Of a DNA stretch of 64,000 bases, positions 9,134 to 18,438 are shown piece by piece. Numbering within the stretch: the first letter of the stretch is position 1; each line of letters starts with the position of its first letter. Location of the stretch: NCBI GenBank assembly GCA_964370045.1, contig CAYJGZ010000007.1:44658-108657 (forward strand). Direction: 5' to 3'. This DNA is from JAAYCI01 sp964370045 (GTDB lineage Bacteria; Bacillota; Clostridia; Oscillospirales; Ruminococcaceae). The position numbers and the translations under genes were made by a program. Below the pieces are notes generated by a model. It saw nothing but the letters and a program-made list of their open reading frames with translations, was not told where the DNA came from and ran no database searches.

Positions 9134-9712
9134 TTGGGAAACTTTACCTTTATAAACACCGACGTACCCGGCATCATCATCGCAGAGCCTACCGCATTTG
9201 GGGATGAGCGGGGATTTTTTTTGGAGTCTTGGCGCAGAGATGAGTTTGTAGCGGCAGGAATTTCGGCGGATTTTGTGCAGGATAACCACAGCCGTAGCCG
9301 CAAGGGCGTCCTACGGGGCATACATTTTCAACGTGAGAACGTACAAGCGAAGCTTGTGCGTGTGGTGAAGGGCAGTGTGTTTGACGTAGGGGTGGACCTG
9401 CGCCCGAACAGCCCTCACTTTGGCAAGTGGGTAGGTGTGGAGCTGAACGAGGAGAACAAGCGGATGCTTTATGTGCCGGAGGGTTTCGGCCATGCGTTTT
9501 TGGTTCTTAGCGATACAGCGGAATTTTTATACAAAAGTGGCGACTACTACAACCACGCCGCCGAGGGTGGTGTGCTATGGGACGATGCGGACATCGGCAT
9601 AAAGTGGCCCGAGTGCGATGTGCCGGTGGCTTTGAGTGAAAAGGACAAGATTCTGCCCCGTCTTCATGAGCAAGACTTCAGCTTTTTCGAGGGGCTATAC
9701 GCCGCAAAATAG
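9134..9712 (+). CDS. rfbC: dTDP-4-dehydrorhamnose 3,5-epimerase family protein
   Basis: 192 residues, close to the usual RmlC length. The cupin fold shows DERGFFLESW, QDNHSRSRKGVLRGIHFQ (catalytic His in RGIHFQ), VRVVKGSVFDVGVDLR, PEGFGHAFLVLSD and GGVLWDDADIGIKWP. The start is inferred to be TTG 9134: AAAGGA lies upstream and conserved sequence begins at once, with no suitable ATG. RmlC makes dTDP-4-keto-L-rhamnose in dTDP-L-rhamnose synthesis, but rfbA, rfbB and rfbD are not in the window, so the nucleotide sugar is uncertain. It sits between hemW and the GT2 genes, which fits a cell-surface polysaccharide role. Confidence 0.85.
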   Translation: MGNFTFINTDVPGIIIAEPTAFGDERGFFLESWRRDEFVAAGISADFVQDNHSRSRKGVLRGIHFQRENVQAKLVRVVKGSVFDVGVDLRPNSPHFGKWVGVELNEENKRMLYVPEGFGHAFLVLSDTAEFLYKSGDYYNHAAEGGVLWDDADIGIKWPECDVPVALSEKDKILPRLHEQDFSFFEGLYAAK

Positions 9713-9914
9713 GCTATACAGCGACGTTTATTCCGGCTTTTGCGTCGCACAGCCCTGCGCCTTGCAATGTTTGCCAAAATTGCAAAACGTGGGGCTTTTG
9801 CCATAGGTGGCCTCTCAGCGGCGAAACGCCTTGTGCCCAGCCCCAAATAACGGCGATTTATCGCTAAAAATATTAAGTATTTCTATGTAGCGACACATCC
9901 CGAGGAGGATTTTA

Positions 9915-11795
9915 ATGTCAAAAGAGCAAAACACTCATTCGGATGCCACCACCGGCAGGGACTCGCTGGGGAAACTTCTTCGCAGAAACCTCAGCTTTTC
10001 ACGTGTCAAGGGGCTTTTCAGCCGAGGAGTGCGCACCATAAAGAGGCAAGGATGGCAGGCTTTCTTTCAAAAAATAAACCTGCGCATTCGCCTTGCATTG
10101 CACATGCGGCCCGTGTGGTATCACCTGGCGGACATTCCCCTGCGCCACGAGCTGCGAGCACAGCGCAAAAACCCGCCCGCCCCTTCGCCGCTTGTCTCGA
10201 TAGTAGTGCCGCTATATAATACGCCTATTCGTTATTTTAAGCAGCTGATTGCCTCCGTGCGGGGGCAAAGCTACACAAATTTTCAGCTGGTGCTGGCAGA
10301 CGGCAGTGATGATGAGCACAAAAAAGTGGGCAAGCTTGCCGCAAGGCTCGCACGCAAGGACGCACGGATATGCTACGTGAAGCTTCGTGAAAACACAGGC
10401 ATTTCGGGCAACACGAATGAGGGGCTTGCGCACGCAAATGGCGAGTGGATTGTGCTGGCGGACCACGATGATATTTTGCAAAAAAACGCGCTGTATGAGC
10501 TTATTTCTGCCGCAAACGCCACGGGGGCGACGCTGATTTTTTCGGATGAAATTGTGGTGGAAGAAAAGCTTAAAAACATGAAAAGCTACCACTTCAAGGG
10601 GGACTACGGCCCCGACACGCTACGTGGGGTGAACTACATCGCCCACCTGTGCGGCTTTACGAGCGCACTGCTGAAAGAGGCGGGCGGCGGCGAAAAAAGC
10701 GAGTACGACGGCGCACAAGACTACGACCTTATCCTGCGCCTAAGCGAAAAGGCACACAGGGTGCATCACATTCCGAAAGTGCTGTATTTTTGGCGTAGCC
10801 ACGGTGGTTCTACGGCGCAGGACATCTCTCAAAAGCCGAAGGCGATACATGCAGGGGCAGACGCCGTGCAAAGCCACCTTGAGCGCATCGGGCTAAAGGG
10901 TAGCGTATCGCCCATAAAAAATGCCCCGGGTGCGCTTAAAGTGCGCTACGAGGTGGTGGGAAATCCGCTTGTTAGCGTGGTTATTCCCTCCTGCGACCAC
11001 ACGGACGACCTGCGGCGCTGTCTTGCCTCGCTTTATGCAAAGGGCGGCTGGGAAAACATGCAGGTGCTGGTGGTGGACAACAACTCAAAAAAGGGCGAAA
11101 CGCCTGTTTTTTACGAAGAAGCGAAAAAAACATATCCCACACTGCAAGTGATTCAGTACGAGGGAGAGTTCAATTTTTCCGCCATATGCAACTTTGGCGT
11201 GCGGCACGCAAAGGGCGAGCAGCTGCTGCTACTGAACAACGACGTGGAGCTTTTGACCGAGGGCTTTGTGCGGGAGATGCTTAGCTACAGCCAGCGCAGT
11301 GACGTGGGTGCGGTGGGCGCAATGCTCTACTACCCCGACGATAAAATACAGCACGCCGGGCTTATTGTGGGCATAACGGGAACGGCAGGCGTGAGCCACA
11401 AGGGCTCGCCCAGGGGCACGCTCGGCTCAATCTATCGACTTGCCACCACACAAAACCTAAGCGCTGTCACCGGGGCGGCGCTGATGGTGAAAAGCGATTT
11501 GTACACACAGCTAAACGGCCTTGACGAGACAAATTTTGCCGTTGCGTACAACGATGTGGATTTTTGCCTAAGGCTTGCCGAAAAAGGACTGTGGAACGTG
11601 TTTACCCCGTTTGCAGAAGCCTACCACTACGAAAGCAAAAGCCGTGGGTACGACACCGAGGGCCCCGCAAAGGCTCGCCTTGAAAAGGAGAGCGCCGCTT
11701 TCCGCACACGCTGGGCGGAGTTTTTGCAAAAAGGCGACCCGTTTTACAACCCACACTACACGCTGGACCATGAGCATTTCGGGCACAGAGCGTAA
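9915..11795 (+). CDS. Large two-domain family 2 glycosyltransferase
   Basis: 626 residues with two GT-A (GT2) domains. Domain 1 (about 90-290) has LVSIVVPLYNTP, a LADHDD metal-binding motif and CxxWRSHGGSTA-like sequence (YFWRSHGGSTAQ). Domain 2 (about 345-610) has LVSVVIPSCDHTDDLRRCLASL, VVDNNS, LLLLNNDVELL as the DxD-type element, and VAYNDVDFCLRLAEKGLWNVFTPFAEAYHYES. There is no membrane segment; the N-terminal ~80 residues are basic, so it is probably membrane-peripheral. GAGGAGG precedes the ATG. Dual-domain GT2 enzymes of this kind build rhamnan-like or other repeating surface polysaccharides. It is a paralogue of the next gene. Confidence 0.88.
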   Translation: MSKEQNTHSDATTGRDSLGKLLRRNLSFSRVKGLFSRGVRTIKRQGWQAFFQKINLRIRLALHMRPVWYHLADIPLRHELRAQRKNPPAPSPLVSIVVPLYNTPIRYFKQLIASVRGQSYTNFQLVLADGSDDEHKKVGKLAARLARKDARICYVKLRENTGISGNTNEGLAHANGEWIVLADHDDILQKNALYELISAANATGATLIFSDEIVVEEKLKNMKSYHFKGDYGPDTLRGVNYIAHLCGFTSALLKEAGGGEKSEYDGAQDYDLILRLSEKAHRVHHIPKVLYFWRSHGGSTAQDISQKPKAIHAGADAVQSHLERIGLKGSVSPIKNAPGALKVRYEVVGNPLVSVVIPSCDHTDDLRRCLASLYAKGGWENMQVLVVDNNSKKGETPVFYEEAKKTYPTLQVIQYEGEFNFSAICNFGVRHAKGEQLLLLNNDVELLTEGFVREMLSYSQRSDVGAVGAMLYYPDDKIQHAGLIVGITGTAGVSHKGSPRGTLGSIYRLATTQNLSAVTGAALMVKSDLYTQLNGLDETNFAVAYNDVDFCLRLAEKGLWNVFTPFAEAYHYESKSRGYDTEGPAKARLEKESAAFRTRWAEFLQKGDPFYNPHYTLDHEHFGHRA

Positions 11796-11874
11796 TACAA
11801 AATATTTATTTTTAGGCGTTGCAAAAGTGAAAATTTAGCTTGCATTATATAAAATTCTTCGGGGGACACAGCAC

Positions 11875-13707
11875 ATGGGCGAGAGCAAAAAAATGAAAAA
11901 AACGCTCAAAAAAAAGCGCAGAAAAGAGCTGATGGCTTATTTTCGGGAGACTGCGAAAAAGGAGGGCTTTTTTGCGGCAATACGGCGCACACTGCAATAT
12001 TTTAAGCGGCGCAGGGGCGGCAAAAAGGGCAGGTTTTTGCCCTCCTCTGCGGCACTTGCAAAACAGCGCAGTGCCGACATAACCGGCTGGCCGAGAATAA
12101 GCATCTTGGTGCCGGTGTACAACCCACCACGTCAGTTTTTTGATGAGCTTTTGGCAAGTGTGGTGGCGCAAAGCTACCCAAACTGGGAGCTGTGCATCGC
12201 AAATGCAAGCGATGAGCAGGAGATTGTGCAGGAGCTTATCGAAAAGTATAACGACGAGCGCATATTGTGTAGGGCGGTGCGCAACGAGGGTATTTCGGTC
12301 AACACAAACAATGCGGCACAGCTTGCCAGCGGGCAGTACCTTGCGTTTTTGGACCACGACGACCTGCTCAGCCCAAATGCGCTTTTTGAGGTGGCGAAGT
12401 GCGTTACACGCACCGAAGCGCCGCTGATTTACAGCGACGAGGCGCTTTTTGTAAAGGATATGATGCACCCCACCGTGGGGCATTTCAAGCCGGACTATTC
12501 CCCCCAGTACCTGCTAAACGTAAACTATATTGGCCACTTTGTGGCGGTAAGGCGTGATATATTTGGCAAGCTAAAGGGACTGCGCAAGGAGTTTGACGGC
12601 AGCCAAGACCACGACTTTTTGCTGAGGGTGCTTGCCAAAACGCAAAATGTACAGCATATTCGCAAGGTACTGTACTACTGGCGTCAGCACGAGCAGAGCA
12701 CCTCCGTAAATGCCGAGGCAAAGCCATACACCGAAGAGGCGGGGCAGAAGGCTATTGCGGAGTATCTGCGTGAGGAGGGCATTCGTGCCACCGTCACCGA
12801 GGGGCTTTTCCCCTCCACCTACAAGGTGAACTATGCCATCACCGGCCGCCCGATGGTGTCCATCATCATCCCCAATCACGAGCACGTGACCGACCTCGAC
12901 CGCTGCATTCGCTCCATATATGCGCACAGCCAGTACCGCACGTTTGAGATAATTGTTGTGGAGAACAACTCCAAAACGGTGGATACCTTCAACTACTACG
13001 ACGGCCTCACAAGGACACGTGCGGAGTGCAAGGTGGTTATATATGACGAAGGCAAGACGTTTAATTTTTCCAAAATTTGCAACTTTGGCAGAAAGAACGC
13101 AAGCGGCAAGTACCTGCTATTTTTGAACAACGACACGGAGGTTATCTCCCCGGGGTGGATAAACGAGATGCTGCAGCTGTGCCAGCTTGAGGATGTGGGC
13201 GCAGTGGGTGCGATGCTCTACTACCCCGACGACACGGTGCAGCACGCAGGCGTGATAACCGGCCTTGGCAAGTATGCAGGGCACAGCCACAAGTATGCAA
13301 AGCGTGGCAAAAGCGGCTATATGTTCCGTCAGGCATGTGTGCAGGAAGTTTCGGCGGTGACGGGCGCCGCAATAATGGTGGAAAAAAAGGCGTTTGATGA
13401 GGTGGGCGGCTTTGACGAAGGCTTTGAGGTGGCGTACAACGACGTGGACCTGTGCCTGCGCCTGCGTAAAAGAAGATACAGCGTGCTTTTCACCCCCTAT
13501 GCGGAGCTTTACCATTACGAGAGCAAGAGCCGGGGAAGCGATGAGACACCGCAGGCGGCGGAGCGCTTTGCAAAGGAGAAAGAGCGGCTTTTAAGCAGGT
13601 ACGGCGATGAGCTGATGCACGACCCTTACTATAGCCCATTTTTAACATACGACCGTGAAGATTTTTCCGAAAACGACGTGCTACCCACAGATGAGGACAC
13701 ACTGTAA
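11875..13707 (+). CDS. Large two-domain family 2 glycosyltransferase (paralogue)
   Basis: 610 residues, same architecture as the upstream gene: a very basic Lys-rich N-terminus, GT2 domain 1 (RISILVPVYNPPRQFFDELL; FLDHDD), and GT2 domain 2 (MVSIIIPNHEHVTDLDRCIRSI; LLFLNNDTEVISPGW; VAYNDVDLCLRLRKRRYSVLFTPYAELYHYES). The shared block GAVGAMLYYPDD in domain 2 of both proteins shows a tandem duplication. It presumably adds a second linkage or sugar in the same glycan. Translation likely starts at ATG 11875 after GGGGGA. An acidic tail (ENDVLPTDEDTL) ends it. Confidence 0.87.
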   Translation: MGESKKMKKTLKKKRRKELMAYFRETAKKEGFFAAIRRTLQYFKRRRGGKKGRFLPSSAALAKQRSADITGWPRISILVPVYNPPRQFFDELLASVVAQSYPNWELCIANASDEQEIVQELIEKYNDERILCRAVRNEGISVNTNNAAQLASGQYLAFLDHDDLLSPNALFEVAKCVTRTEAPLIYSDEALFVKDMMHPTVGHFKPDYSPQYLLNVNYIGHFVAVRRDIFGKLKGLRKEFDGSQDHDFLLRVLAKTQNVQHIRKVLYYWRQHEQSTSVNAEAKPYTEEAGQKAIAEYLREEGIRATVTEGLFPSTYKVNYAITGRPMVSIIIPNHEHVTDLDRCIRSIYAHSQYRTFEIIVVENNSKTVDTFNYYDGLTRTRAECKVVIYDEGKTFNFSKICNFGRKNASGKYLLFLNNDTEVISPGWINEMLQLCQLEDVGAVGAMLYYPDDTVQHAGVITGLGKYAGHSHKYAKRGKSGYMFRQACVQEVSAVTGAAIMVEKKAFDEVGGFDEGFEVAYNDVDLCLRLRKRRYSVLFTPYAELYHYESKSRGSDETPQAAERFAKEKERLLSRYGDELMHDPYYSPFLTYDREDFSENDVLPTDEDTL

Positions 13708-13779
13708 AGCGGTGCAAGAGCATATCATGCTTTTGCACACAGCCACAGCTCACTAAACAAAAACAGGAGGAAACGCCAT

Positions 13780-14298
13780 ATGCTCTGCCGTGTGGAAATG
13801 CCAAACAACGAACAAATTTTCGGGAGATTCTGCCGCTGGCGGGTTATGTTTGAAAAAAGTATTTTCACATTTTTGCTACCGCTTATTGTGGTAGGTATGG
13901 CCGTTGCGCTGTTTTTCACCAGCGAAGTTCCCGTCATTATTTCGGGCGGTCTTTCGTTATTTGTGGTGGTATGGTACATATACATACTTTTTGTGAGGCC
14001 GCACACCCTCTACCAAAAAAAGGCGGGCGCTGCGCTACTGACAGAGGTAACCATCTTCACCGAAAACGGCCTTACACGCAGTGTGCGCAGTGAGGAGGGG
14101 GATGAGTACCGCAGTGAAAGTATGCAGTACTCGGTGCTTGCAAAGGTGGTGGAAACCACGCAGGACTTTTATATTTTCACCTCACCCACAAAGGCTTTTT
14201 TGATTGATAAGGACTATTTCACAAAGGGTGAAGCGCAGGATTTGAGCAATCTATTGAGTGCAAAGCTGGGCAAAAAGTACATAGGTAAAAAGAAATAG
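13780..14298 (+). CDS. YcxB-like membrane protein
   Basis: 172 residues. Two adjacent hydrophobic segments (about 29-51 and 53-75) are followed by a soluble C-terminal domain with an ITIF-type strand, YSVLAKVVETTQDFYIFTSPTKAFLIDKDYF and a Lys-rich end. That arrangement matches the YcxB-like C-terminal domain family, whose function is not known. AGGAGG precedes the ATG. It is downstream of the glycosyltransferases but no functional link is evident. Confidence 0.65.
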   Translation: MLCRVEMPNNEQIFGRFCRWRVMFEKSIFTFLLPLIVVGMAVALFFTSEVPVIISGGLSLFVVVWYIYILFVRPHTLYQKKAGAALLTEVTIFTENGLTRSVRSEEGDEYRSESMQYSVLAKVVETTQDFYIFTSPTKAFLIDKDYFTKGEAQDLSNLLSAKLGKKYIGKKK

Positions 14299-14323
14299 TG
14301 CGCTTGCTTTTGATGAGCAGCAA

Positions 14324-14377
14324 GACATGCGCATGTCAGACAATGGGACAACAGACAGAAGCATGTCTGTTGTCCCA
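14324..14377. promoter_or_regulatory. Palindrome plus strong hairpin ahead of a flavoprotein gene
   Basis: A perfect 14-bp palindrome GACATGCGCATGTC lies at 14324-14337. It is followed by an inverted repeat with 14-bp perfect arms and a 6-base loop (14344-14377; arms start TGGGACAACAG). There is no T-run, so it is not a typical intrinsic terminator for the upstream gene. The flavoprotein start is 43 bp downstream. The layout suggests an operator and/or a structured 5' leader; no regulator is identified. Confidence 0.5.
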
Positions 14378-14419
14378 CTTGTAGGTTTATCCAAAATATA
14401 AAAGGGGGAGGCTTTCACT

Positions 14420-14983
14420 CTGAAAACACTTATCCTAAACGGCTCACCACGAAAAAACGGCGACACCGCCGCCCTCATAAAAGCAGTGTGTGCTCATTTG
14501 CAGGGGGATGTGCGCATTGTGAATGCGTATGACAGCGGCATCTCCCCCTGTGTGGACTGCCGCTTTTGCCAAAAAAACATGGGGTGCGCCATAAAGGACA
14601 ATATGCAAAGCGTCTACACAGACGTGCAAACATGCGACAACCTTATTATAGCATCGCCCATATTTTTTTCGGAGCTGACAGGGCCGCTACTTTCGCTTGC
14701 GAGCAGATTTCAGCCGTGGTGGTGCGCAAAGCGCTTTCGTAGCGAGAGCGTACCATTGAGCAAAAAGAACGGCCTACTGTTACTTACGGGTGGAGGAAGC
14801 GGCAAGCCGGACAGAGCTGTAGGCTCTGCAAATATGCTTTTCAAGCTGACAAACACCACCTGTGTTGCAAGCGTATTCTCGCTAAACACAGATGCCGCCC
14901 CTGCCTTAGGGGATACCGCCGCACTAAAAGATGCGCAAAACGGCGCACAGCTGCTGAATGAACTGTACAAACAAAAGGGGTAG
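14420..14983 (+). CDS. Flavodoxin-family NAD(P)H-dependent oxidoreductase (CTG start)
   Basis: About 187 residues. The flavin phosphate-binding loop LILNGSPRKNGDTAAL is encoded immediately downstream of CTG 14420, which has GGGGAGG eight bases upstream and an in-frame stop at 14399, so no ATG, GTG or TTG can include this motif; CTG is the only reasonable start. It is followed by SPCVDCRFCQKNMGCAIKDNM (Cys-rich, as in iron-sulfur flavoprotein-like reductases) and NLIIASPIFFSELTGPLLSLASRF. It probably transfers electrons from NAD(P)H to quinones, metals or stress electrophiles; the acceptor is not known. A gene model starting at the first ATG would lose the FMN motif. Confidence 0.82.
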   Translation: MKTLILNGSPRKNGDTAALIKAVCAHLQGDVRIVNAYDSGISPCVDCRFCQKNMGCAIKDNMQSVYTDVQTCDNLIIASPIFFSELTGPLLSLASRFQPWWCAKRFRSESVPLSKKNGLLLLTGGGSGKPDRAVGSANMLFKLTNTTCVASVFSLNTDAAPALGDTAALKDAQNGAQLLNELYKQKG

Positions 14984-15018
14984 GCAATCTTTTGCCTAAA
15001 CATCACTACATAAAAATA

Positions 15019-15050
15019 AGCCTCCTTCGGAAAACCCGAGGGAGGCTTTT
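15019..15050. terminator. Bidirectional intrinsic terminator
   Basis: GCCTCC/GGAGGC hairpin with a T-run on the plus side and an A-run on the left, between the convergent flavoprotein gene and the SARP-type regulator. Confidence 0.85.
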
Positions 15051-15107
15051 GCATTCAATCCCTAATGTAGGGCAAGGGCTATGTCTTGCCAGCTGAACGC
15101 CCTAAAA

Positions 15108-16334
15108 TCACTCCTCCACAAACTCAAGCTCTGTGGTGGCAAACACAACCTCAAGGTTGCTTGGCTCCAAGAATGTAGCGCACTTTTTTTGTATGCGCTC
15201 TTTTATTGTTTCGGCGCTGTCCAGCTTTTCCACGCTTAGCATAATAATGTATTGGCTTTTTGAATATCTTGATACTACGTCTGTTTTGCGCAGTAAGCCG
15301 CCCAAAATCAGCGCTTTCACCTGTGCCATAGCGCTCGAAATTAACTTTGTAGGCGCTATGCCCTGCCCACACTGTTTTATCGTCAACAGCACTATCATAA
15401 CACTGCCACCTGCCCGGTTGGAGGAGCGTGCCACCATCTGATAAAGGTACTTGAACACATCGTATGTGCAGTAAAGTGGGCCGTTTACAGGGCCGCTACC
15501 CTGCGTTATCTCCCGCAGTTCATCCTTTATAATCATGATGTCCTGCTCGATAAGGTCCACCTTGTCGCCTGCGGCCTTTGCAATATTTTGGATTTCCTCA
15601 CAAAGTGTTGCGCCCAGCTCCTCCGAAAAAATGCGTGCCGTTTTGTGGTACGCAGGGATGATGGCACGGTACATTTTCAGCTCATACAGTGCCCTGAACA
15701 TGTAGGTGTAGTAGCTTTCCTCCAGTGGGTCTATGCGGTTTGCGGTGGTGGCCGCCGCCAAAAGCTCGTTATAGCGCCCACTGCTGTACAAAGACTTGCA
15801 CAGCACCTCGGTGCACTGCTTAAAAAGTTGGCGGTAATACAGCGAAAGCGGCATCACCCACGCTTCGCCATCCAGCTGGGGCAAAAGCTCGCCCTTGTAA
15901 AGGTCCACCACATCGCTTAGGGCTTGTGTACACTGCTTGTCGGCGGCATTCTCCTGCTCCTTTGCTTGCGCCAGCGCCTGCGTTGCCCTTTGCTCGAAGT
16001 GCTCAGCATCCAGCTCAAAGCGTATGTTAGGGTTGCACAAGTATCCGCCCTTTTCAAACAAAATAGGGCTTTGCCGTGTGTCCTTTGCCGCCTTAAACTC
16101 ACGGCGTAGCATATATATGGTGTTTTTAAGCACGTTGGCAGGGTCTGTTAGGTCCTCGTCCTGCCACAGGGCAGATATAAGCTTTGTCGCAGGTATCGGC
16201 CCTGTGCGGTTCAGCACTAAGTAGCAAAACACCTGCCACGGCTTTGTCACCTTTGCGGCGTTGTCCAGCACAAATGAGCCATCGGCCCACACCGATAGCC
16301 CACCGAGCATATCCACCTTTATTGTGGAAATCAT
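15108..16334 (-). CDS. SARP/BTAD-type transcriptional regulator with a degenerate GGDEF-like C-terminus
   Basis: 408 residues. The N-terminal OmpR-like winged helix (about 1-95; KPWQVFCYLVLNRTGPIPATKLISALW, NTIYMLRREF) is followed by a bacterial transcriptional activator (BTAD/TPR) domain (about 100-260; WVMPLSLYYRQLF, YNELLAAATTANRIDPLEESYYTYMFRAL). The last ~120 residues resemble a GGDEF fold but have RYSKSQY where the signature would be, so no cyclase activity is expected. Start ATG 16334 has AGGTG six bases upstream. It lies directly downstream of the pilus-like operon on the same strand, which makes regulation of that operon plausible but unproven. Confidence 0.8.
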   Translation of the reverse strand: MISTIKVDMLGGLSVWADGSFVLDNAAKVTKPWQVFCYLVLNRTGPIPATKLISALWQDEDLTDPANVLKNTIYMLRREFKAAKDTRQSPILFEKGGYLCNPNIRFELDAEHFEQRATQALAQAKEQENAADKQCTQALSDVVDLYKGELLPQLDGEAWVMPLSLYYRQLFKQCTEVLCKSLYSSGRYNELLAAATTANRIDPLEESYYTYMFRALYELKMYRAIIPAYHKTARIFSEELGATLCEEIQNIAKAAGDKVDLIEQDIMIIKDELREITQGSGPVNGPLYCTYDVFKYLYQMVARSSNRAGGSVMIVLLTIKQCGQGIAPTKLISSAMAQVKALILGGLLRKTDVVSRYSKSQYIIMLSVEKLDSAETIKERIQKKCATFLEPSNLEVVFATTELEFVEE

Positions 16335-16412
16335 GCACAACACCTACTTTTACACACAGTGCAAAAAAAGCCGCGCGTTTGTATGGGTGCGAGGCTTTAA
16401 TGCTTTTGTGTT

Positions 16413-16435
16413 AATTAAAAAACGCATATGCGTTT
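16413..16435 (-). terminator. Palindrome, probable terminator of the pilus operon or operator
   Basis: AAACGCATATGCGTTT (16420-16435) is a perfect 16-bp palindrome followed on the minus strand by a T-run. It lies between pilT and the SARP-type gene, about 85 bp before the latter's start, so it could also be an operator. Confidence 0.55.
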
Positions 16436-16592
16436 ATTTTACTTTAGTCAGACATCACACATCACACATATGTCAAAAGACGTGTGACTTCATACATTGC
16501 GCCACAGCGCCCTTACAAGCGCACAGCGTGGCAAAGGGGTGTGTTTATTTTTTTACATGTACCCCCATCAAGCCCCTTCTACCCCAGTCAGG

Positions 16593-17657
16593 CTACCCAC
16601 CGCCCAGGCGCTTTCTCATCTCTTCCAAGTTCACGCTGTATTGCAGGGCGGTGTCCGCCGTAATGCGCCCCGCACGGTAGAGCATGAGGATGCTCTGGTC
16701 CATCGTAATCATGCCCATAGCTGCGCCCGCAAATATGGCGGAGTCTATCTGGTGCACCTTGCTCTCACGAATCATGTTGCGAATGGCAGGGGTGAGCAGC
16801 ATAATCTCAAAGGCAGGCACAAGGCTGCCGTCCACCGAGGGGATAAGCTGCTGGCTCACCACCGCACGAAGCACCATGGAAAGCTGAATGCGTATTTGGT
16901 GCTGTTGGTTTGGGGGGAAGATGTCCAGTATTCTGTCCACCGTGTTTGCCGCACCTGTGGTGTGCAGTGTGGACAGCACCAGCTGGCCCGTCTCCGCCGC
17001 CGTCACCGCTATCTCTATCGTCTCGGCATCACGCATCTCGCCCACCAAGATGGCGTCCGGGCTTTGGCGCAGTACCGCACGCAGAGCGCTTGCGTAGTCC
17101 TTGGTGTCGCCGTTTACCTCACGCTGGGACACAATGCTCATCTTGTGGCGGTGGATGTACTCTATGGGGTCCTCCATCGTGATGATGTGGTCCGAGCGCT
17201 GGGAGTTTATCTTGTCCACAAGGCAGGCGAGCGTGGTGGATTTGCCACTGCCGGCAGGCCCTGTTATGAGCACAAGCCCCTTTGTAAAGTCGCCAAGGCT
17301 CATTATAACGGGCGGTATGGCAAGGCTGTTTGGGTCGGGCAAATCGAACATAACCACACGCACAACAGCCGCAAGCGAGCCGCGCTGGCGGAAGGTATTC
17401 GCACGAAAACGCCCAACGCCGGGCGCTGAAAAGGAAAAGTCGTCATCGCCCGTTTGCAACAGCATCTCTATGGAGCGGTTGTTTGTGTATGCGTAAATTT
17501 CACGCACCAGCACCTCCACATCCGCAACGCTCAGCGGCACATTGCCGATGCGTGTAACCTTTCCCTCCTTGCGGTAGGCAGGGGGAAAGCCGGCTATAAA
17601 AAATATGTCCGACGCACTGGCCACAGTGGCAACGTGCAAAAGCTCATTAAGATTCAT
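16593..17657 (-). CDS. pilT: PilT-family twitching motility ATPase
   Basis: 354 residues. The N-terminal PAS-like PilT domain is followed by a RecA-like ATPase: Walker A GPAGSGKST, the Asp box HIITMEDPIEYIH, Walker B DAILVGEMRDAETIEIAVTAAETG, the His box LSTLHTTGAANTVDRI, and the PilT-specific AIRNMIRESKVHQIDS. PilT hexamers power pilus retraction. Start ATG 17657 has GGGGAG nine bases upstream. It is the last structural gene of the pilus-like operon; no PilB extension ATPase, PilD peptidase or PilMNO genes occur in the window, so they must be elsewhere or this is a reduced system. Confidence 0.9.
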   Translation of the reverse strand: MNLNELLHVATVASASDIFFIAGFPPAYRKEGKVTRIGNVPLSVADVEVLVREIYAYTNNRSIEMLLQTGDDDFSFSAPGVGRFRANTFRQRGSLAAVVRVVMFDLPDPNSLAIPPVIMSLGDFTKGLVLITGPAGSGKSTTLACLVDKINSQRSDHIITMEDPIEYIHRHKMSIVSQREVNGDTKDYASALRAVLRQSPDAILVGEMRDAETIEIAVTAAETGQLVLSTLHTTGAANTVDRILDIFPPNQQHQIRIQLSMVLRAVVSQQLIPSVDGSLVPAFEIMLLTPAIRNMIRESKVHQIDSAIFAGAAMGMITMDQSILMLYRAGRITADTALQYSVNLEEMRKRLGGG

Positions 17658-17723
17658 AACTAAAAACTCCCCGCATGGCAATTTTGATTTTGTGTGCTAT
17701 ATCTTATATTGAAGGTGCAAAGC

Positions 17724-18221
17724 CTACCCCGGGAAAAGCTGACCCGCCTCCTCAGGTGCCCAGCCGCCCGAAAGGCGTGTTATCTGCCGCACAAGCGTGT
17801 AGCGCAGCTCTGCGCTAAGCTCGTTTATTTCAAGCTCGGTTACAAGCTCGTTTTCATCCGGCATGTCCGTTACGTAATACACGGTGCCCATCTCATCGTC
17901 CACTATCCAGCCCAGCTGCTGCGCCTTTTGCGTTGCGGCATCTTGGTAAGGCTGTGCATCCTGCGAGTACTGCCGCTGCAATTCCGCCAGCTGTGCGTCC
18001 AGCTCGGCAAGCGTCTGCGCCGCCTGCCCCTTTGCCTGTGCAATCTGCTGTGTGTTCTCTGTGCCGGTTTGTTGCAGGCTTCGGTAGGAGTCCGCCGTGG
18101 AAAGGCTTAGCATGGCAAGCGTGGCAAAGCAGAGTATCGTAAATATCATCAAAAGCGAGGTAGTGCCCGTGCCCACGCTTGTGCGCCCTACCTTGAACCT
18201 CTTTTTTGCGGTGTTGTTCAC
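17724..18221 (-). CDS. Single-pass membrane protein with coiled coil, pilus-operon associated
   Basis: 165 residues. A basic cytoplasmic start is followed by one membrane helix (about 22-43, LLMIFTILCFATLAMLSLSTA), a Gln/Ala-rich predicted coiled coil (about 45-90) and a small C-terminal region (YYVTDMPDENELVTELEINE). The layout resembles minor pseudopilins or PilN/PilX-like assembly proteins, but there is no prepilin cleavage motif and I do not recognise the family. It lies between a 161-bp repeat element and pilT and shares their direction. Confidence 0.6.
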   Translation of the reverse strand: MNNTAKKRFKVGRTSVGTGTTSLLMIFTILCFATLAMLSLSTADSYRSLQQTGTENTQQIAQAKGQAAQTLAELDAQLAELQRQYSQDAQPYQDAATQKAQQLGWIVDDEMGTVYYVTDMPDENELVTELEINELSAELRYTLVRQITRLSGGWAPEEAGQLFPG

Positions 18222-18273
18222 GTGGCGTGCTCCTTTCCTAATAGCCTTGAGCGGAAAAATTCCACCGACACTT

Positions 18274-18438
18274 TAGATAGTGTCATCATGAGCCCGAACG
18301 AGCAGATTTTGAGCAATTTTTTCGTCAGACAAGGCGGAAAAACGATGCACTCCTTTGTGGAATGCGAGTTTTGACAACACAGTATGGCGGAAAAATTGCC
18401 AAAATCATATGGCTGAACACTTGTGAGGACACTATCTA
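18274..18438. mobile_element. 161-bp MITE-like inverted-repeat element, copy 1
   Basis: Ends GATAGTGTC...GACACTATC (18276-18436) flanked by TA on both sides. The internal sequence matches copies 2 and 3 at high similarity and itself forms an imperfect long hairpin. There is no coding capacity. It lies inside the pilus-like operon, and its right border makes the TAG stop of the pilin-like gene at 18436-18438. TA flanks suggest mobilisation by an IS630/Tc1-type transposase, none of which is in the window. Confidence 0.8.

Noticed and set aside
18266..18285. A second nested element at the left border of copy 1 (GACACT next to AGATAGTGTC)
   Set aside because: The match is too short to separate from chance or from the target site itself.
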